60,683 bases of DNA from CAYZJB01 sp964478735. Its GTDB lineage: Bacteria > CLD3 > SB21. The DNA lies in assembly GCA_964478735.1 (NCBI GenBank), contig CAYZJB010000014.1, forward strand, positions 1 to 60,683, written 5' to 3'. The notes beneath the pieces are model-generated. The model did not search any database. It saw only the letters and a program-made list of their open reading frames with translations, and was not told the origin of the DNA. Positions 25,205-33,697 of the stretch are shown one piece after another. The position numbers and the translations under genes were made by a program. The stretch's first letter is position 1, and every line of letters starts with the position of its first letter.

Positions 25205-25839
25205 CTTTCCCCCAAGGCGGATTTCATCTTCTCGAACGTCTGCAGCGGCGTATCACCTTTCCGGCGATGAGCGTTAAACTGGTCGATCGTTTCGTGTGTG
25301 TCGAGGAGAAAGGCACAATTTTCGTAGCCGTCGTGTTTACAGGTAACCTCGACGCAGCCGAGGTCCATTTCGGAAATGCGCCCGAAAATTCCTGCGAAAA
25401 ATCCCGCATAGAGTGAACATACCGTCGATGGCCCCGTTTGGCCGCTCAGGAAATCCGCGACGACGGATTGTTCAAGATCGACAAACAGGAAGTCATCCCG
25501 CCGTTTGAGTTCAAAGTGGCCCCATCCCATTCGGGCAAGATGTTCGGCGAATAATCTGTGAAAATCGGACATGGACAAATCACGGATATTTGAGACCGAT
25601 GGGAAAATGGCCCGTATCAGGTTTTCGAGGTACGCATACGCCTGGTTTCCCCAGAGAAATCCCATTCGGTAAAAGACCGGAAACGGATCGCCCTGCCGCT
25701 CGGAAATAAACGAAGCCACCGTGCGAAGGAAGGTCGTGTTGACGGCAAGGATCCTTGAGTTGTCATGCAGAAAAATTTCGGCCGTAATGGGCGAAAATCG
25801 AACGTAGTCCTCCGGCAGCAAAGCGGTTGAAGTCGTCAT
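25201..25839 (-). CDS. V4R-domain protein (second of two paralogues)
   Basis: A 212-residue protein matching the V4R (4-vinyl reductase-type) small-molecule-binding fold in its C-terminal half: GWGHFELKRRDDFLFVDLE, then LYAGFFAGIFGR and EVTCKHDGYENCAFLL, including the cysteine pair common in V4R proteins. The N-terminal half aligns with that of the 26650..27297 product. It overlaps parA (upstream) and the 102-residue gene (downstream) by four bases each. No enzymatic activity is implied by the domain name. Confidence 0.7.
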   Translation of the reverse strand: MTTSTALLPEDYVRFSPITAEIFLHDNSRILAVNTTFLRTVASFISERQGDPFPVFYRMGFLWGNQAYAYLENLIRAIFPSVSNIRDLSMSDFHRLFAEHLARMGWGHFELKRRDDFLFVDLEQSVVADFLSGQTGPSTVCSLYAGFFAGIFGRISEMDLGCVEVTCKHDGYENCAFLLDTHETIDQFNAHRRKGDTPLQTFEKMKSALGER

Positions 25840-26648
25840 GGGCTCGTTACTTCCTGTTTTTTTCGTGATAACATCGGATGGACCTCGTCCACGAGCGTCC
25901 GATACGCCTGCAGACCCGGTGACGACGTTTTCAGATCCAGTAACAGATCTTTAAGGTCGCGTGTCCCGGCAAACAGAAAATTAAGATACGGATCGCGAGG
26001 AACGATGGTTTGAAACACCAGTTCACGCTGAAAATGTTCTCGGACCTGATCGACGACCGCCTGTGACATCGGGCTGTTATCGTCAAACATGGTCATCAGA
26101 ATGCCCAGGAGTTCAAGTGATGGATTCGTATCGCGACGGGCATCCAGCAGTTGTTGCAAAAGCTGAGAAAGGGTTCGGAGACTCAACGGTTCACATTGCA
26201 AAGGGATCAAGACGCTATCCGATGCGCCCAGAGCGGCTTCCGTGACGACCCCAAGGCCCGGCGGACAATCGAGGAGGATGACGTCGTAGGCTGACCTCGC
26301 GGTAGAAATGGCTTCTTTGAAAAGCCCGTGGGCACGGCTTGCCTCTTCATATCGCTGAACGTCGGCGGAGGTGTGCGCCACGCCGCAATCGACGATCGAA
26401 AGCCCTTCGATAAAAGAGAGGCGTGCGGCTTCCCTGAAGTCGCATTCGCCGCTGAGGACATGATAAATTCCACGCGTCGTTTCCGATGCATTGTGTGATC
26501 GCAGACCAAAGATGGCCCCGCCTTGGGGATCGGCGTCGATGAGCAGGACCGACGATTCACGTTCTGCCAGTGTCATCCCCATCGCAATGGCCGTCGTGGT
26601 TTTTCCGACCCCGCCTTTCTGGCTGACAATCGAAACGACGGGTGCCAT
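25836..26648 (-). CDS. ParA/MinD-type ATPase, orphan (no ParB)
   Basis: A 270-residue P-loop ATPase with the deviant Walker A motif SQKGGVGKTT (9-18), including the signature lysine, switch I IDADPQGG and Walker B-like ILLDCPPGLG. ATG at 26648 gives the normal start a few residues before the P loop; an upstream extension is noncoding. It is sandwiched between two V4R-like genes and has no ParB or parS nearby, so it likely belongs to the ParA group that positions protein cargo rather than chromosomes. Confidence 0.88.
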   Translation of the reverse strand: MAPVVSIVSQKGGVGKTTTAIAMGMTLAERESSVLLIDADPQGGAIFGLRSHNASETTRGIYHVLSGECDFREAARLSFIEGLSIVDCGVAHTSADVQRYEEASRAHGLFKEAISTARSAYDVILLDCPPGLGVVTEAALGASDSVLIPLQCEPLSLRTLSQLLQQLLDARRDTNPSLELLGILMTMFDDNSPMSQAVVDQVREHFQRELVFQTIVPRDPYLNFLFAGTRDLKDLLLDLKTSSPGLQAYRTLVDEVHPMLSRKKQEVTSP

Positions 26649-26649
26649 A

Positions 26650-27297
26650 TCAAACAAAATGGTGATTATCGAATTGCCGGGCAATTTCTGCAAAGGTCTG
26701 GCCGGTATCCAGAAGCCTTCGCATTTCGGTGATTACGCCGGGGGTACTGAGGATAAAACGAACGCCCGAATCCGTTTCAACCGGTACGACGTGAAACGCG
26801 GTCGCGGCAATCTTGCTTAGAAGCCCGGAAAACAAGCCGGCAATCATCGTATCGGCAAGGGACCGAATCGCCGGGTCCAAAGTTTCGAACGGCGACGATT
26901 TCAGGTCGACCATGTAAAAACGGTTTCCTTCCGTTATACGAAACTGACCGAGCCCCGAATAGCTGAAAAAGTTATTGAGATTTTCGACGAATTCATCTTT
27001 GATGAAGTCTTCCAGCCGAGGGGCAGGACCGTCAGATTTGGATAGACGCCGCTGCAGATCGTCGTAAACGGTTTCCCCCCAGTGTACGCCGAAGTCGTAA
27101 AACAGGTTTTGTGGAACGCCGGTCGGGGACGACTGATAATGTTCCAGGAGGGCCTGGAATACACTGGTCAAAAATCCCGGGTCGACGAGAACGGCTCGAT
27201 CAAGGGTACGGGTGAACGTATCAAGCAGTTCGAGGCGTCCCCGGGAAACATCGAATTGAATTCGCTCAGGAGGGGCATCTAGCACGTGTCTATCCAT
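26650..27297 (-). CDS. Divergent V4R-like protein (first of two paralogues)
   Basis: A 215-residue protein whose layout parallels the 25201..25839 product: an N-terminal helical region with FGVHWGETVYDDL against MGFLWGNQAYAYL, GLGQFRITEGNRFYMVDLK against GWGHFELKRRDDFLFVDLE, and IAGLFSGLLSKI against YAGFFAGIFGRI. It lacks the cysteines of the second copy. It ends one base before the parA start. I infer a shared V4R fold and possible heterodimerisation; ligand unknown. Confidence 0.65.
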   Translation of the reverse strand: MDRHVLDAPPERIQFDVSRGRLELLDTFTRTLDRAVLVDPGFLTSVFQALLEHYQSSPTGVPQNLFYDFGVHWGETVYDDLQRRLSKSDGPAPRLEDFIKDEFVENLNNFFSYSGLGQFRITEGNRFYMVDLKSSPFETLDPAIRSLADTMIAGLFSGLLSKIAATAFHVVPVETDSGVRFILSTPGVITEMRRLLDTGQTFAEIARQFDNHHFV

Positions 27298-27360
27298 GAA
27301 GTTTTAGATCGTTGAAAAAACTAAACAGAATGACGCTGGAATGCAATTTGAAAGTCGCAT

Positions 27361-28254
27361 TTATCGAGGAAGGGTGATACGCTTGAGCGACGTCAAAGCG
27401 TCCGCAGGATAATCCATTATATCCTGCAGGAGCGCCTTTAATTGCCAGTAGCCGGGATTTCCTTCTGACGTTGAAGCGAGCGTTTGCAATTCCGTATCGG
27501 CTTCCAAGTGAAGTGCATATGCCATTTTAAGTTTGACCGATAATAACCGATAAGCAGTGGAGGTGGTGTCATGACCGAAGATCCGGAGCAGGTCCTCATG
27601 CTCATCTACCAATGAGGTATTTTCGGAAGGAGTCAGTACTCTGAACCAAACGGCCGCCGGCGGATGAATGTCGTCCCAGTAGGCCACCGTCCAGTAGTAC
27701 GTGCGGCCGGTCTCAAGGTCGGAAGTTATCAGTGGCAACGATTGGGTTTCCACTGTGTCGTCCAGTCGGAAATCGTTTTGGTAACACCGTACAGAGGCAG
27801 TGAACGGGCGGCGGGGGATGCCGGTCCATTTTAAGGAATCTGGAAATTCTCGAAGCGCCGTGTTTCTTGGAAAGACAGGTTCCAGATTACGCGATGCGTC
27901 CGATCGATGCCGTAAGCGTCCGGATGCCGTCGGCAGCCAATCCTTAACCGTCTGTGCCGTTTTCATGATCTTTTCGAGTGCAGGATGAGACGGTCCTGAT
28001 TTCGTAAGGATTCGCGTTGACCGGTTGTAGATCATTCGTTCACCGGTCTTGAACAAGACGGCGGCCGTTGCATTTGCCGCTACTACAAGGCTGTCTCCCG
28101 GATAAAGGATGAAGGATTCGTACACCGGTGCATGGGTGCTCAGTCGCTCGATTTGAACGTCCCCGGATATTTCGGTAACAAAGCCAACCGGTCCATCCTG
28201 TGCTGAAAGTTCGGCAACCTTCAGGGTAAGTAAAAGCCAGACGGAGTAACGCAT
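27361..28254 (-). CDS. FecR-domain periplasmic protein
   Basis: A 297-residue exported protein with signal peptide (VWLLLTLKVAELSAQ) and an N-terminal FecR domain: GFVTEISGDVQIE, LYPGDSLVVAANATAAVLFKTGERM. The rest is a beta and helical region not recognised. FecR domains usually take part in envelope signalling or bind polymers, but there is no partner sigma factor adjacent. ATG at 28254 begins the signal peptide. The gene follows the SpoIIE phosphatase by 7 bases. Confidence 0.75.
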   Translation of the reverse strand: MRYSVWLLLTLKVAELSAQDGPVGFVTEISGDVQIERLSTHAPVYESFILYPGDSLVVAANATAAVLFKTGERMIYNRSTRILTKSGPSHPALEKIMKTAQTVKDWLPTASGRLRHRSDASRNLEPVFPRNTALREFPDSLKWTGIPRRPFTASVRCYQNDFRLDDTVETQSLPLITSDLETGRTYYWTVAYWDDIHPPAAVWFRVLTPSENTSLVDEHEDLLRIFGHDTTSTAYRLLSVKLKMAYALHLEADTELQTLASTSEGNPGYWQLKALLQDIMDYPADALTSLKRITLPR

Positions 28255-28261
28255 GAGTCCC

Positions 28262-29527
28262 TCATTTTCGTTTGATAACAAGCACGGTTATATCGTCGGA
28301 TTGTTCGGCTTCTCCGACGAATGATTTGATTTCCCCGTAGAGTTTATCCGTGAAATTTTTTGGATCGAGAGCGCAATGCCGGGCGGTAAATGCTTCCAGC
28401 CGGTCGTCGTCATAGAGTTCGTCAGAAGCATCCGTGGCTTCCGTGACGCCGTCTGTAAAACACAGGAGCAGATCGCCCGGATCGAGCTGAACCTGTTCCT
28501 GTTCATACGCATCAAAGTCGACCATGCCCAGCGGAATTCCACCGGTTTTGAGTTTCCGGAGTTTTCCGTTTTGCATAAGCAGGGGAGGATTGTGCCCGGC
28601 ATTGACGCTTGTCAGTTCGCCGGTTTTCGGGTTCAAGATGGCGATGAAAAAAGTGATGTATTTATCGGCTGTAGAATTTCGCAAAATGACTTTGTTGAGT
28701 TTGGCCACGAGTTTCGGAAGTTCCCATGATGCCTCGAGATAGGCATGCATGGAGGCCTGTAGGCTCGACACGAGAAGGGCGCCGGGCACGCTTTTACCGG
28801 AAACATCGGCGATGACCAGCGCGATATTACCGTCGGACAGCGGAATGACATCGTAATAGTCGCCGCCGACCTGCCGGCTGGGGTCGTTCATCCCGACGAT
28901 GTCGTATCCTTCCGGTTGTTCGATTTCTTTGGGCAAAATCATGCGCTGGATCGTCGACGCGACCTCGAGTTCCTTTTCCATACGCTCTTTTTCAATGGAC
29001 GCTTCGTGAAGCTGCGCGTTTTCCACCGCGATGCAGGCGTCGACCGACAACGTTTCGAGGAAACGGACGTCGTCGTCCGTGAATTCTCCTTCCTTTTTAT
29101 TGATGATCTGAAATACACCCACCATCCTGCCGTTGCGGTTTTTCATCGGCATGCAGAGCATCGTCTTGGTCCGATAGCCGGACCGTTTGTCGATGTCGCG
29201 ATTAAACCGCGGATCTTCATAGGCGTCTGCGAGGATTACATGTTCTCCCGTCAGGGCAACATGGCCGGCAATTCCTTGCCCGATGGGCAGGCGAATCTCG
29301 ACCTTCATATCGCCCTGTAAAACTTTCGACCAGATTTCGCCTTTATCGGTGTCAATCAAATAGACTGTACCTCGATCGGCTTGAAGGTTTTTAATGGCCG
29401 TATCCAGGATAATTTCAAGGATGCGATCCAGATCGAGTGTGGAGTTGAGTAACTTGCCGATTTCGACGACGGCCATCAGACGGATGGCCTCGTCCGTAAC
29501 CAGTTTCAGTTTTGCGGCAATGTCCAT
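28262..29527 (-). CDS. GAF-SpoIIE (PP2C) serine phosphatase
   Basis: A 421-residue protein with a GAF domain (about 20-170: LQADRGTVYLI, GQGIAGHVALTGE, MLCMPMKNRNG), a short coiled linker (EKERMEKELEVASTIQRMIL) and a SpoIIE/PP2C phosphatase domain. Metal-binding motifs are present: VGGDYYDV, VIADVSGKSVPGAL, NAGHNPPL, CFTDGVTEA and DDITVLVIK. Such proteins dephosphorylate anti-anti-sigma factors in partner-switching stress signalling; no RsbW or RsbV homologue is in the window. Confidence 0.92.
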   Translation of the reverse strand: MDIAAKLKLVTDEAIRLMAVVEIGKLLNSTLDLDRILEIILDTAIKNLQADRGTVYLIDTDKGEIWSKVLQGDMKVEIRLPIGQGIAGHVALTGEHVILADAYEDPRFNRDIDKRSGYRTKTMLCMPMKNRNGRMVGVFQIINKKEGEFTDDDVRFLETLSVDACIAVENAQLHEASIEKERMEKELEVASTIQRMILPKEIEQPEGYDIVGMNDPSRQVGGDYYDVIPLSDGNIALVIADVSGKSVPGALLVSSLQASMHAYLEASWELPKLVAKLNKVILRNSTADKYITFFIAILNPKTGELTSVNAGHNPPLLMQNGKLRKLKTGGIPLGMVDFDAYEQEQVQLDPGDLLLCFTDGVTEATDASDELYDDDRLEAFTARHCALDPKNFTDKLYGEIKSFVGEAEQSDDITVLVIKRK

Positions 29528-29536
29528 AGGGCCGTT

Positions 29537-30130
29537 TTACTTTCTGAGCGACGCCAGAATGGAAGGCTCAGGAAATCCTGTGATCCTCGAAACGTTCGGA
29601 TCAATGTGGATTTCGAATTCCTGTGAGGTTTGTTCGAGGACGAAATCTTGTGACCGATATTTCGGAGTGAGGAAATGGACGATTTGATTGGTCGAACTTC
29701 TCCACAGGAGCGAACATTTCAAATCATGACGATACTCCCCGTCGACCAGAATATCCAGTTGCCCGAGTAACCGTTCGGCATCCGGACCGAGGGAGGGGAT
29801 CTCATCCACTGTGTATCCGGAAAAAGCGAACGCTGTCAAATCGGCCGCATGTAACTTACTCAACAGATCGGCAAGTACTCCGGCCTGGGCAAAGGGTTCG
29901 CCGCCCGATAGAGTAATTCCTTCCAGACCATGTTTTTGGGCGTCGCTCATGACCTGTGTAGCGAGTGAATCGACGCTTAATGCCTGCCGCGAATGGAATT
30001 CTAAAAAACCAGGATTCCAGCAACCTTTGCAGCGTTTAGGGCATCCTTGAACCCACAACACTGCTCTGCGTCCCGGGCCGTTGACTTCCGAAAGCGGTTC
30101 ATATCTAGCAACATTAATCGTTGTATTCAT
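29537..30130 (-). CDS. Radical-SAM activating protein, NrdG-like
   Basis: A 197-residue radical SAM protein of the anaerobic ribonucleotide-reductase/4Fe-4S activase type. The cluster motif is C-PKR-C-KG-C (CX3CX2C) at about 30-37, followed by ITLSGGEPFAQ, the SAM-contacting GGE motif. Length is close to NrdG. No glycyl-radical nrdD gene lies nearby, so the substrate protein is unidentified; it could act elsewhere or on another glycyl radical enzyme. Confidence 0.8.
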   Translation of the reverse strand: MNTTINVARYEPLSEVNGPGRRAVLWVQGCPKRCKGCWNPGFLEFHSRQALSVDSLATQVMSDAQKHGLEGITLSGGEPFAQAGVLADLLSKLHAADLTAFAFSGYTVDEIPSLGPDAERLLGQLDILVDGEYRHDLKCSLLWRSSTNQIVHFLTPKYRSQDFVLEQTSQEFEIHIDPNVSRITGFPEPSILASLRK

Positions 30131-30165
30131 GAAATTAGATTGTTTTTTAATTCAAAAAAACGGGA

Positions 30166-30660
30166 CTATGAATTGATGATCCCGCGTCCCGTTTTATGGA
30201 TATGACCGCCGCGTTTCAGGTCTTCGTAGACGGCATCCAGAATCCCGTTGATGAATTTCGAACTGTTTTCCGTACTGTAACGTTTGCTGATTTCGATGAC
30301 TTCGTTGATTGATACTTTCGGAGGAATGTCCTCAAAGTGCAGGATTTCGTTTATTCCAATTCGCATGAGCAAACGGTCGATCAGGGCGATTCGTTCAAAA
30401 TCCCAGTTCTCGGCATGTTTCTGAATATGGGCGTCGAGAGTCTTTTCGCACTCGATGATTTGTTTGCACGACAGACGGATAAAATCCATGGCCGAATCGG
30501 AAAAACGTTCACAGACGTCTTCCGTGATCTTCCCTGGATTTTCACGCGTAAACTCGTACGCATAGAGGACCTGCAGAATGGCTTCTCGGGCTTCCCTTCG
30601 GCTGTTGCGTGGAGTAGAGGATTCGTGGGGCCGCGATTCGTCCTTAAGCAATGGGTTCAT
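30166..30660 (-). CDS. nusB: Transcription antitermination factor NusB
   Basis: A 164-residue helical RNA-binding protein of rRNA antitermination, which binds boxA with NusE. The NusB core runs from about residue 20: REAREAILQVLYAYEF, WDFERIALIDRLLMRIGINEIL, PKVSINEVIEISKRYSTENSSKFINGILD, all typical. The first about 20 residues are an extra charged extension. It sits between leucine dehydrogenase and a radical SAM gene, all minus strand. Confidence 0.93.
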   Translation of the reverse strand: MNPLLKDESRPHESSTPRNSRREAREAILQVLYAYEFTRENPGKITEDVCERFSDSAMDFIRLSCKQIIECEKTLDAHIQKHAENWDFERIALIDRLLMRIGINEILHFEDIPPKVSINEVIEISKRYSTENSSKFINGILDAVYEDLKRGGHIHKTGRGIINS

Positions 30661-30668
30661 GAACGAGT

Positions 30669-31775
30669 TTAGAATCCTTCCAACCGGCGCATGATGGTTT
30701 CCGACTTGCTCACGTAGCGCTGACGCAAACGGCCCACCTGGCGAATGCGTTCCTCTGCAATCTTGTTGGATGCGACATGAGTCGGGAGCTTTTCTCTTTC
30801 CGCGTAGTCGAGGATGCCTTTGACGATGTCGTAGATCCCTTTTGCCTGGGAGAGGGCTTTCTCCTGGTTGTAACCCTCCAGCTCGTTGTACACATTGATC
30901 AGGCCGCCGGAGTTGATGACGTAGTCAGGCGCGTAAAGAATTTTCATTTCCATCAGCTGTTTACCGTGTTTATCTTCATCGGCAAGCTGGTTATTGGCGG
31001 CTCCGGCGATAATTTTGAACTTAAACTGGCCGATGGTATTGTCGTTGACAATAGCGCCGAGCGCGCAAGGAGCAAAGATTTCCGCGTCCATGCTGTACAG
31101 TTTGGAATCCTCGACGTATTCCGCGCCGAATTCATTGACGACGCGTTTGACGCGTTCCGTGTCGACGTCGTTGACCAGCAGTTTGGCGCCCTCGTCGTGA
31201 AGATGTCGGACCAGGTAATATCCGACGTGGCCGAGACCTTGAACGACGATCCGCAGTCCCTTGAGCGACTGAGTGCCTTGAAGCTTTTCGACACACGCCT
31301 TCATTCCTCGATAGACACCGAGCGCTGTAACGGGGGAGGGATCGCCGCTTCCGCCGAGCGCTCGCGAGATGCCGGTCACGTAGCGTGTTTCCATCCGAAC
31401 ATATTCCATGTCCGTCACACTGGTTCCAACGTCTTCCGCGGTGATATACCGTCCACCGAGGCCCTGGATGAATCGTCCGAACGACCGGAAGAGAATTTCA
31501 TTTTTATGCTTCTTGGGATCGCCGACAATCACCGATTTTCCACCGCCCAGGTTAAGACCGGCAACGGCGGCCTTGTAAGTCATCCCGCGCGAGAGGCGAA
31601 GCACGTCATGCAACGCCTGCTCCGTATTATCGTACGGGTACATCCGGCATCCGCCCAGGGCCGGACCGAGCGTCGTGTCATGAATGGCCACGATGGCCCG
31701 CAGGCCGCTTTTTTTATCGCTGAAGAAAACGACCTCCTCATGGTCTTTTTCTTCCATCATTTCAAAAGGCTTCAT
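30669..31775 (-). CDS. Leucine (branched-chain amino acid) dehydrogenase
   Basis: A 368-residue Glu/Leu/Phe/Val dehydrogenase that deaminates branched-chain amino acids to 2-oxoacids with NAD. Catalytic motifs: GALGGCR-like PALGGCRMYPY, then AAVAGLNLGGGKSVIVGDP with the catalytic Lys; the NAD-binding Rossmann motif is VVQGLGHVGYYL. Length is typical of leucine/valine dehydrogenases. An AGGAG ribosome site precedes the ATG. It lies directly downstream of an acyl-CoA dehydrogenase gene, fitting a branched-chain catabolic pair, though this is inferred. Confidence 0.92.
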   Translation of the reverse strand: MKPFEMMEEKDHEEVVFFSDKKSGLRAIVAIHDTTLGPALGGCRMYPYDNTEQALHDVLRLSRGMTYKAAVAGLNLGGGKSVIVGDPKKHKNEILFRSFGRFIQGLGGRYITAEDVGTSVTDMEYVRMETRYVTGISRALGGSGDPSPVTALGVYRGMKACVEKLQGTQSLKGLRIVVQGLGHVGYYLVRHLHDEGAKLLVNDVDTERVKRVVNEFGAEYVEDSKLYSMDAEIFAPCALGAIVNDNTIGQFKFKIIAGAANNQLADEDKHGKQLMEMKILYAPDYVINSGGLINVYNELEGYNQEKALSQAKGIYDIVKGILDYAEREKLPTHVASNKIAEERIRQVGRLRQRYVSKSETIMRRLEGF

Positions 31776-31797
31776 CGGACGAACTCCTAACGTTTTT

Positions 31798-32940
31798 TTA
31801 ATCGTTCAAAACATGACGGGCAATCACGAGTCGCTGGATCTCCGACGTGCCCTCGTAAATTTCCGTGATCTTGGCGTCGCGCATCATGCGCTCGACCGGG
31901 TATTCCTTGGTATAGCCGTATCCGCCGTGTAACTGCACCGCCTGCGTCGTAACCCACATGGCCGTCTCCGATGCAAACAGTTTGGCCATCGCGGCTTCTT
32001 TGGAATATTTCTGGCCATTGTCACGCAGCCAGCAAGCCCTGTTCAACAACATTTTGGACGCCTCGATACGCGTGGCCATATCGGCAATTTTGAATTCATT
32101 GGCCTGAAATTTTGCGATCGGTTGCCCGAACTGCTCACGTGTCTTCGAATATTTGACCGCCGCTTCCAGGGCGCCTTCGGCGATCCCGATGGCCTGGGCC
32201 GCGATTCCGATACGGCCGCCGTCCAGCGTTTCCATGGCAATTTTGAATCCCCAGCCCTCCTCGCCGAGAACGTTCTCTTTCGGAATTTTACAATTTTCAA
32301 AAACCAATTCTGTCGTGTCCGAAGCGCGGATGCCCAGTTTGTTTTCCTTTTTGCCGACCTTGAATCCGGGAAATGCTTTTTCAACAATAAAGGCCGTAAT
32401 GCCTTTGGTTTTGTGGGATTTGTCGGTTCGGATGAAACAGACGACGTAGTCGGACGAAGCGCCGTTGGTGACCCACATTTTGGTGCCGTTGACGATGTAG
32501 TGGTCGCCTTTGTTTTCGGCATAACACTGAAGCCCCGCCGCATCGCTTCCGGACACCGATTCGGATAAGGAATAGGCGCCGAGCGCTTTGCCGGACGCAA
32601 GGGGACGAAGGTATTTTTCCTTCTGTGCGTCGGTGCCGTATTTCTCAATATTGAAGCAGACCAGGGAGTTGTTGACGGAACAAATGACGCCCGCCGACGC
32701 GTCGACTTTGGACAATTCCTGAATCACCAGAACGTACGATTGGGTGTCGAGTCCGGCGCCGCCCCATTTTTCGTCCACCATCATACCCATGAATCCCAAT
32801 TCGCCCAATTGCTTCATGGCTTCCGTGGGAAACGCTTGTTTTTCATCGCGCTCCATAGCGGAGGGGGCGAGGTGTTCGAGCGCGAAGTTCCGCGCCGTTT
32901 CCTGAATCAAAAGTTGTTCTTCGGTTAATTTGAAATCCAT
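31798..32940 (-). CDS. Acyl-CoA dehydrogenase, short-chain type
   Basis: A 380-residue FAD enzyme that oxidises acyl-CoA thioesters to enoyl-CoA and passes electrons to ETF. Family signatures: GAYSLSESVSGSDA, MWVTNGASSDY, and QLHGGYGYTKEYPVERMMRDAKITEIYEGTSE near the C-terminus (split signature), where the Glu of TEIYEG is the catalytic base typical of short/branched-chain members. First gene of the minus-strand run and preceded by a good promoter (32991..33019). Confidence 0.94.
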   Translation of the reverse strand: MDFKLTEEQLLIQETARNFALEHLAPSAMERDEKQAFPTEAMKQLGELGFMGMMVDEKWGGAGLDTQSYVLVIQELSKVDASAGVICSVNNSLVCFNIEKYGTDAQKEKYLRPLASGKALGAYSLSESVSGSDAAGLQCYAENKGDHYIVNGTKMWVTNGASSDYVVCFIRTDKSHKTKGITAFIVEKAFPGFKVGKKENKLGIRASDTTELVFENCKIPKENVLGEEGWGFKIAMETLDGGRIGIAAQAIGIAEGALEAAVKYSKTREQFGQPIAKFQANEFKIADMATRIEASKMLLNRACWLRDNGQKYSKEAAMAKLFASETAMWVTTQAVQLHGGYGYTKEYPVERMMRDAKITEIYEGTSEIQRLVIARHVLND

Positions 32941-32990
32941 GACCCAATCCTTCAGATGATGGAAGAATGCTCTTTCAAAAAAAGCGGTGC

Positions 32991-33019
32991 AATATAGCCA
33001 GCGACCTATGAAGAATCAA
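32991..33019 (-). promoter_or_regulatory. Sigma-70-type promoter of the acyl-CoA dehydrogenase operon
   Basis: On the minus strand, TTGATT (33014-33019) is followed by a 17-base spacer and TATATT (32991-32996), 50 bases before the ATG. Good match in sequence and spacing. Confidence 0.6.
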
Positions 33020-33079
33020 GCAATTCTTTGTCCATTCACGGCTGAAAAATCAAGTGTTTAGCGGTTCCGACCGACCAAC

Positions 33080-33107
33080 AAAAAAGGGCACCCCAAGGTA
33101 CCCTTTT
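33080..33107 (-). terminator. Rho-independent terminator
   Basis: On the minus strand, an 11-bp stem AAAAGGGTACC / GGTGCCCTTTT (one G-T wobble) with a four-base TTGG loop runs into a T-tract. It lies 30 bases after the stop of the 33137..33646 gene, closing the long minus-strand run that begins near tgt. Confidence 0.85.
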
Positions 33108-33136
33108 CCGCGTTCGAAACTATGACCGTATTCAGT

Positions 33137-33646
33137 TCAGAATTGAAATTCTTTGTCGGCGACCCAGTAGTTATAACTTTTTTGCCAGTATTCGACCCAC
33201 TCGGCGGTAATTTTGGCGCCCCGCTGATGTTCATTCCAGATTTGGGCCGCAACTTTGACGTTGGTTTCTTCCTTCGTTTTGAAGCTGAGTTCGTACGCTT
33301 CACCCGCAAGTTTGACGCCCGGACGATTATTGCCGTTGCGGATCTCGATGCACGCCTTACGCTGCATGAAGTGGGCGATGTGTTTGATCGGTGCATCGTC
33401 GCCCTTTTTCTTTTCTTCCTCGATGACCGAGTCGATCCGGGCCAGTGCGGTTTTGTAATCTTGCATCCGCTCCATGGCGTCGAATACACATTCCTGCGTT
33501 CGATAGTACAGCTCCTGTGAATCCGCCGTGTCTCGTTGATCTTTGATCAATTCGAGCGCGGCATTGAAGAACTCGTAGGCCTTACGAAATTCCTGCTTGA
33601 CGAAATTTTCCCGTCCTTTGGTCATGTAGTCTTTGAATTCTTCCAT
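33137..33646 (-). CDS. Helical TPR-like cytoplasmic protein
   Basis: A 169-residue soluble helical protein with TPR-like character at the N-terminus (MTKGRENFVKQEFRKAYEFF and following helices) and many lysines and glutamates. I do not recognise a family. ATG at 33646 is fixed by a strong AAGGAGG ribosome site 7 bases upstream, which rejects a 15-residue longer frame. It is the last gene before a strong terminator and 51 bases after ispD, so it may also have its own promoter. Confidence 0.7.
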   Translation of the reverse strand: MEEFKDYMTKGRENFVKQEFRKAYEFFNAALELIKDQRDTADSQELYYRTQECVFDAMERMQDYKTALARIDSVIEEEKKKGDDAPIKHIAHFMQRKACIEIRNGNNRPGVKLAGEAYELSFKTKEETNVKVAAQIWNEHQRGAKITAEWVEYWQKSYNYWVADKEFQF

Positions 33647-33697
33647 TCGACTTCCTCCTTCTGGATGGTCAAAAGGTATTTGAAAACCCACGTTCTG

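Noticed and set aside
25201..25839. Naming this protein a 4-vinyl reductase
   Set aside because: V4R denotes a binding fold; no bacteriochlorophyll synthesis gene is near.
30777..31790. Long open frame (337 codons) opposite leucine dehydrogenase
   Set aside because: It mirrors a well-matched dehydrogenase gene and has no recognisable domain; typical antisense shadow.
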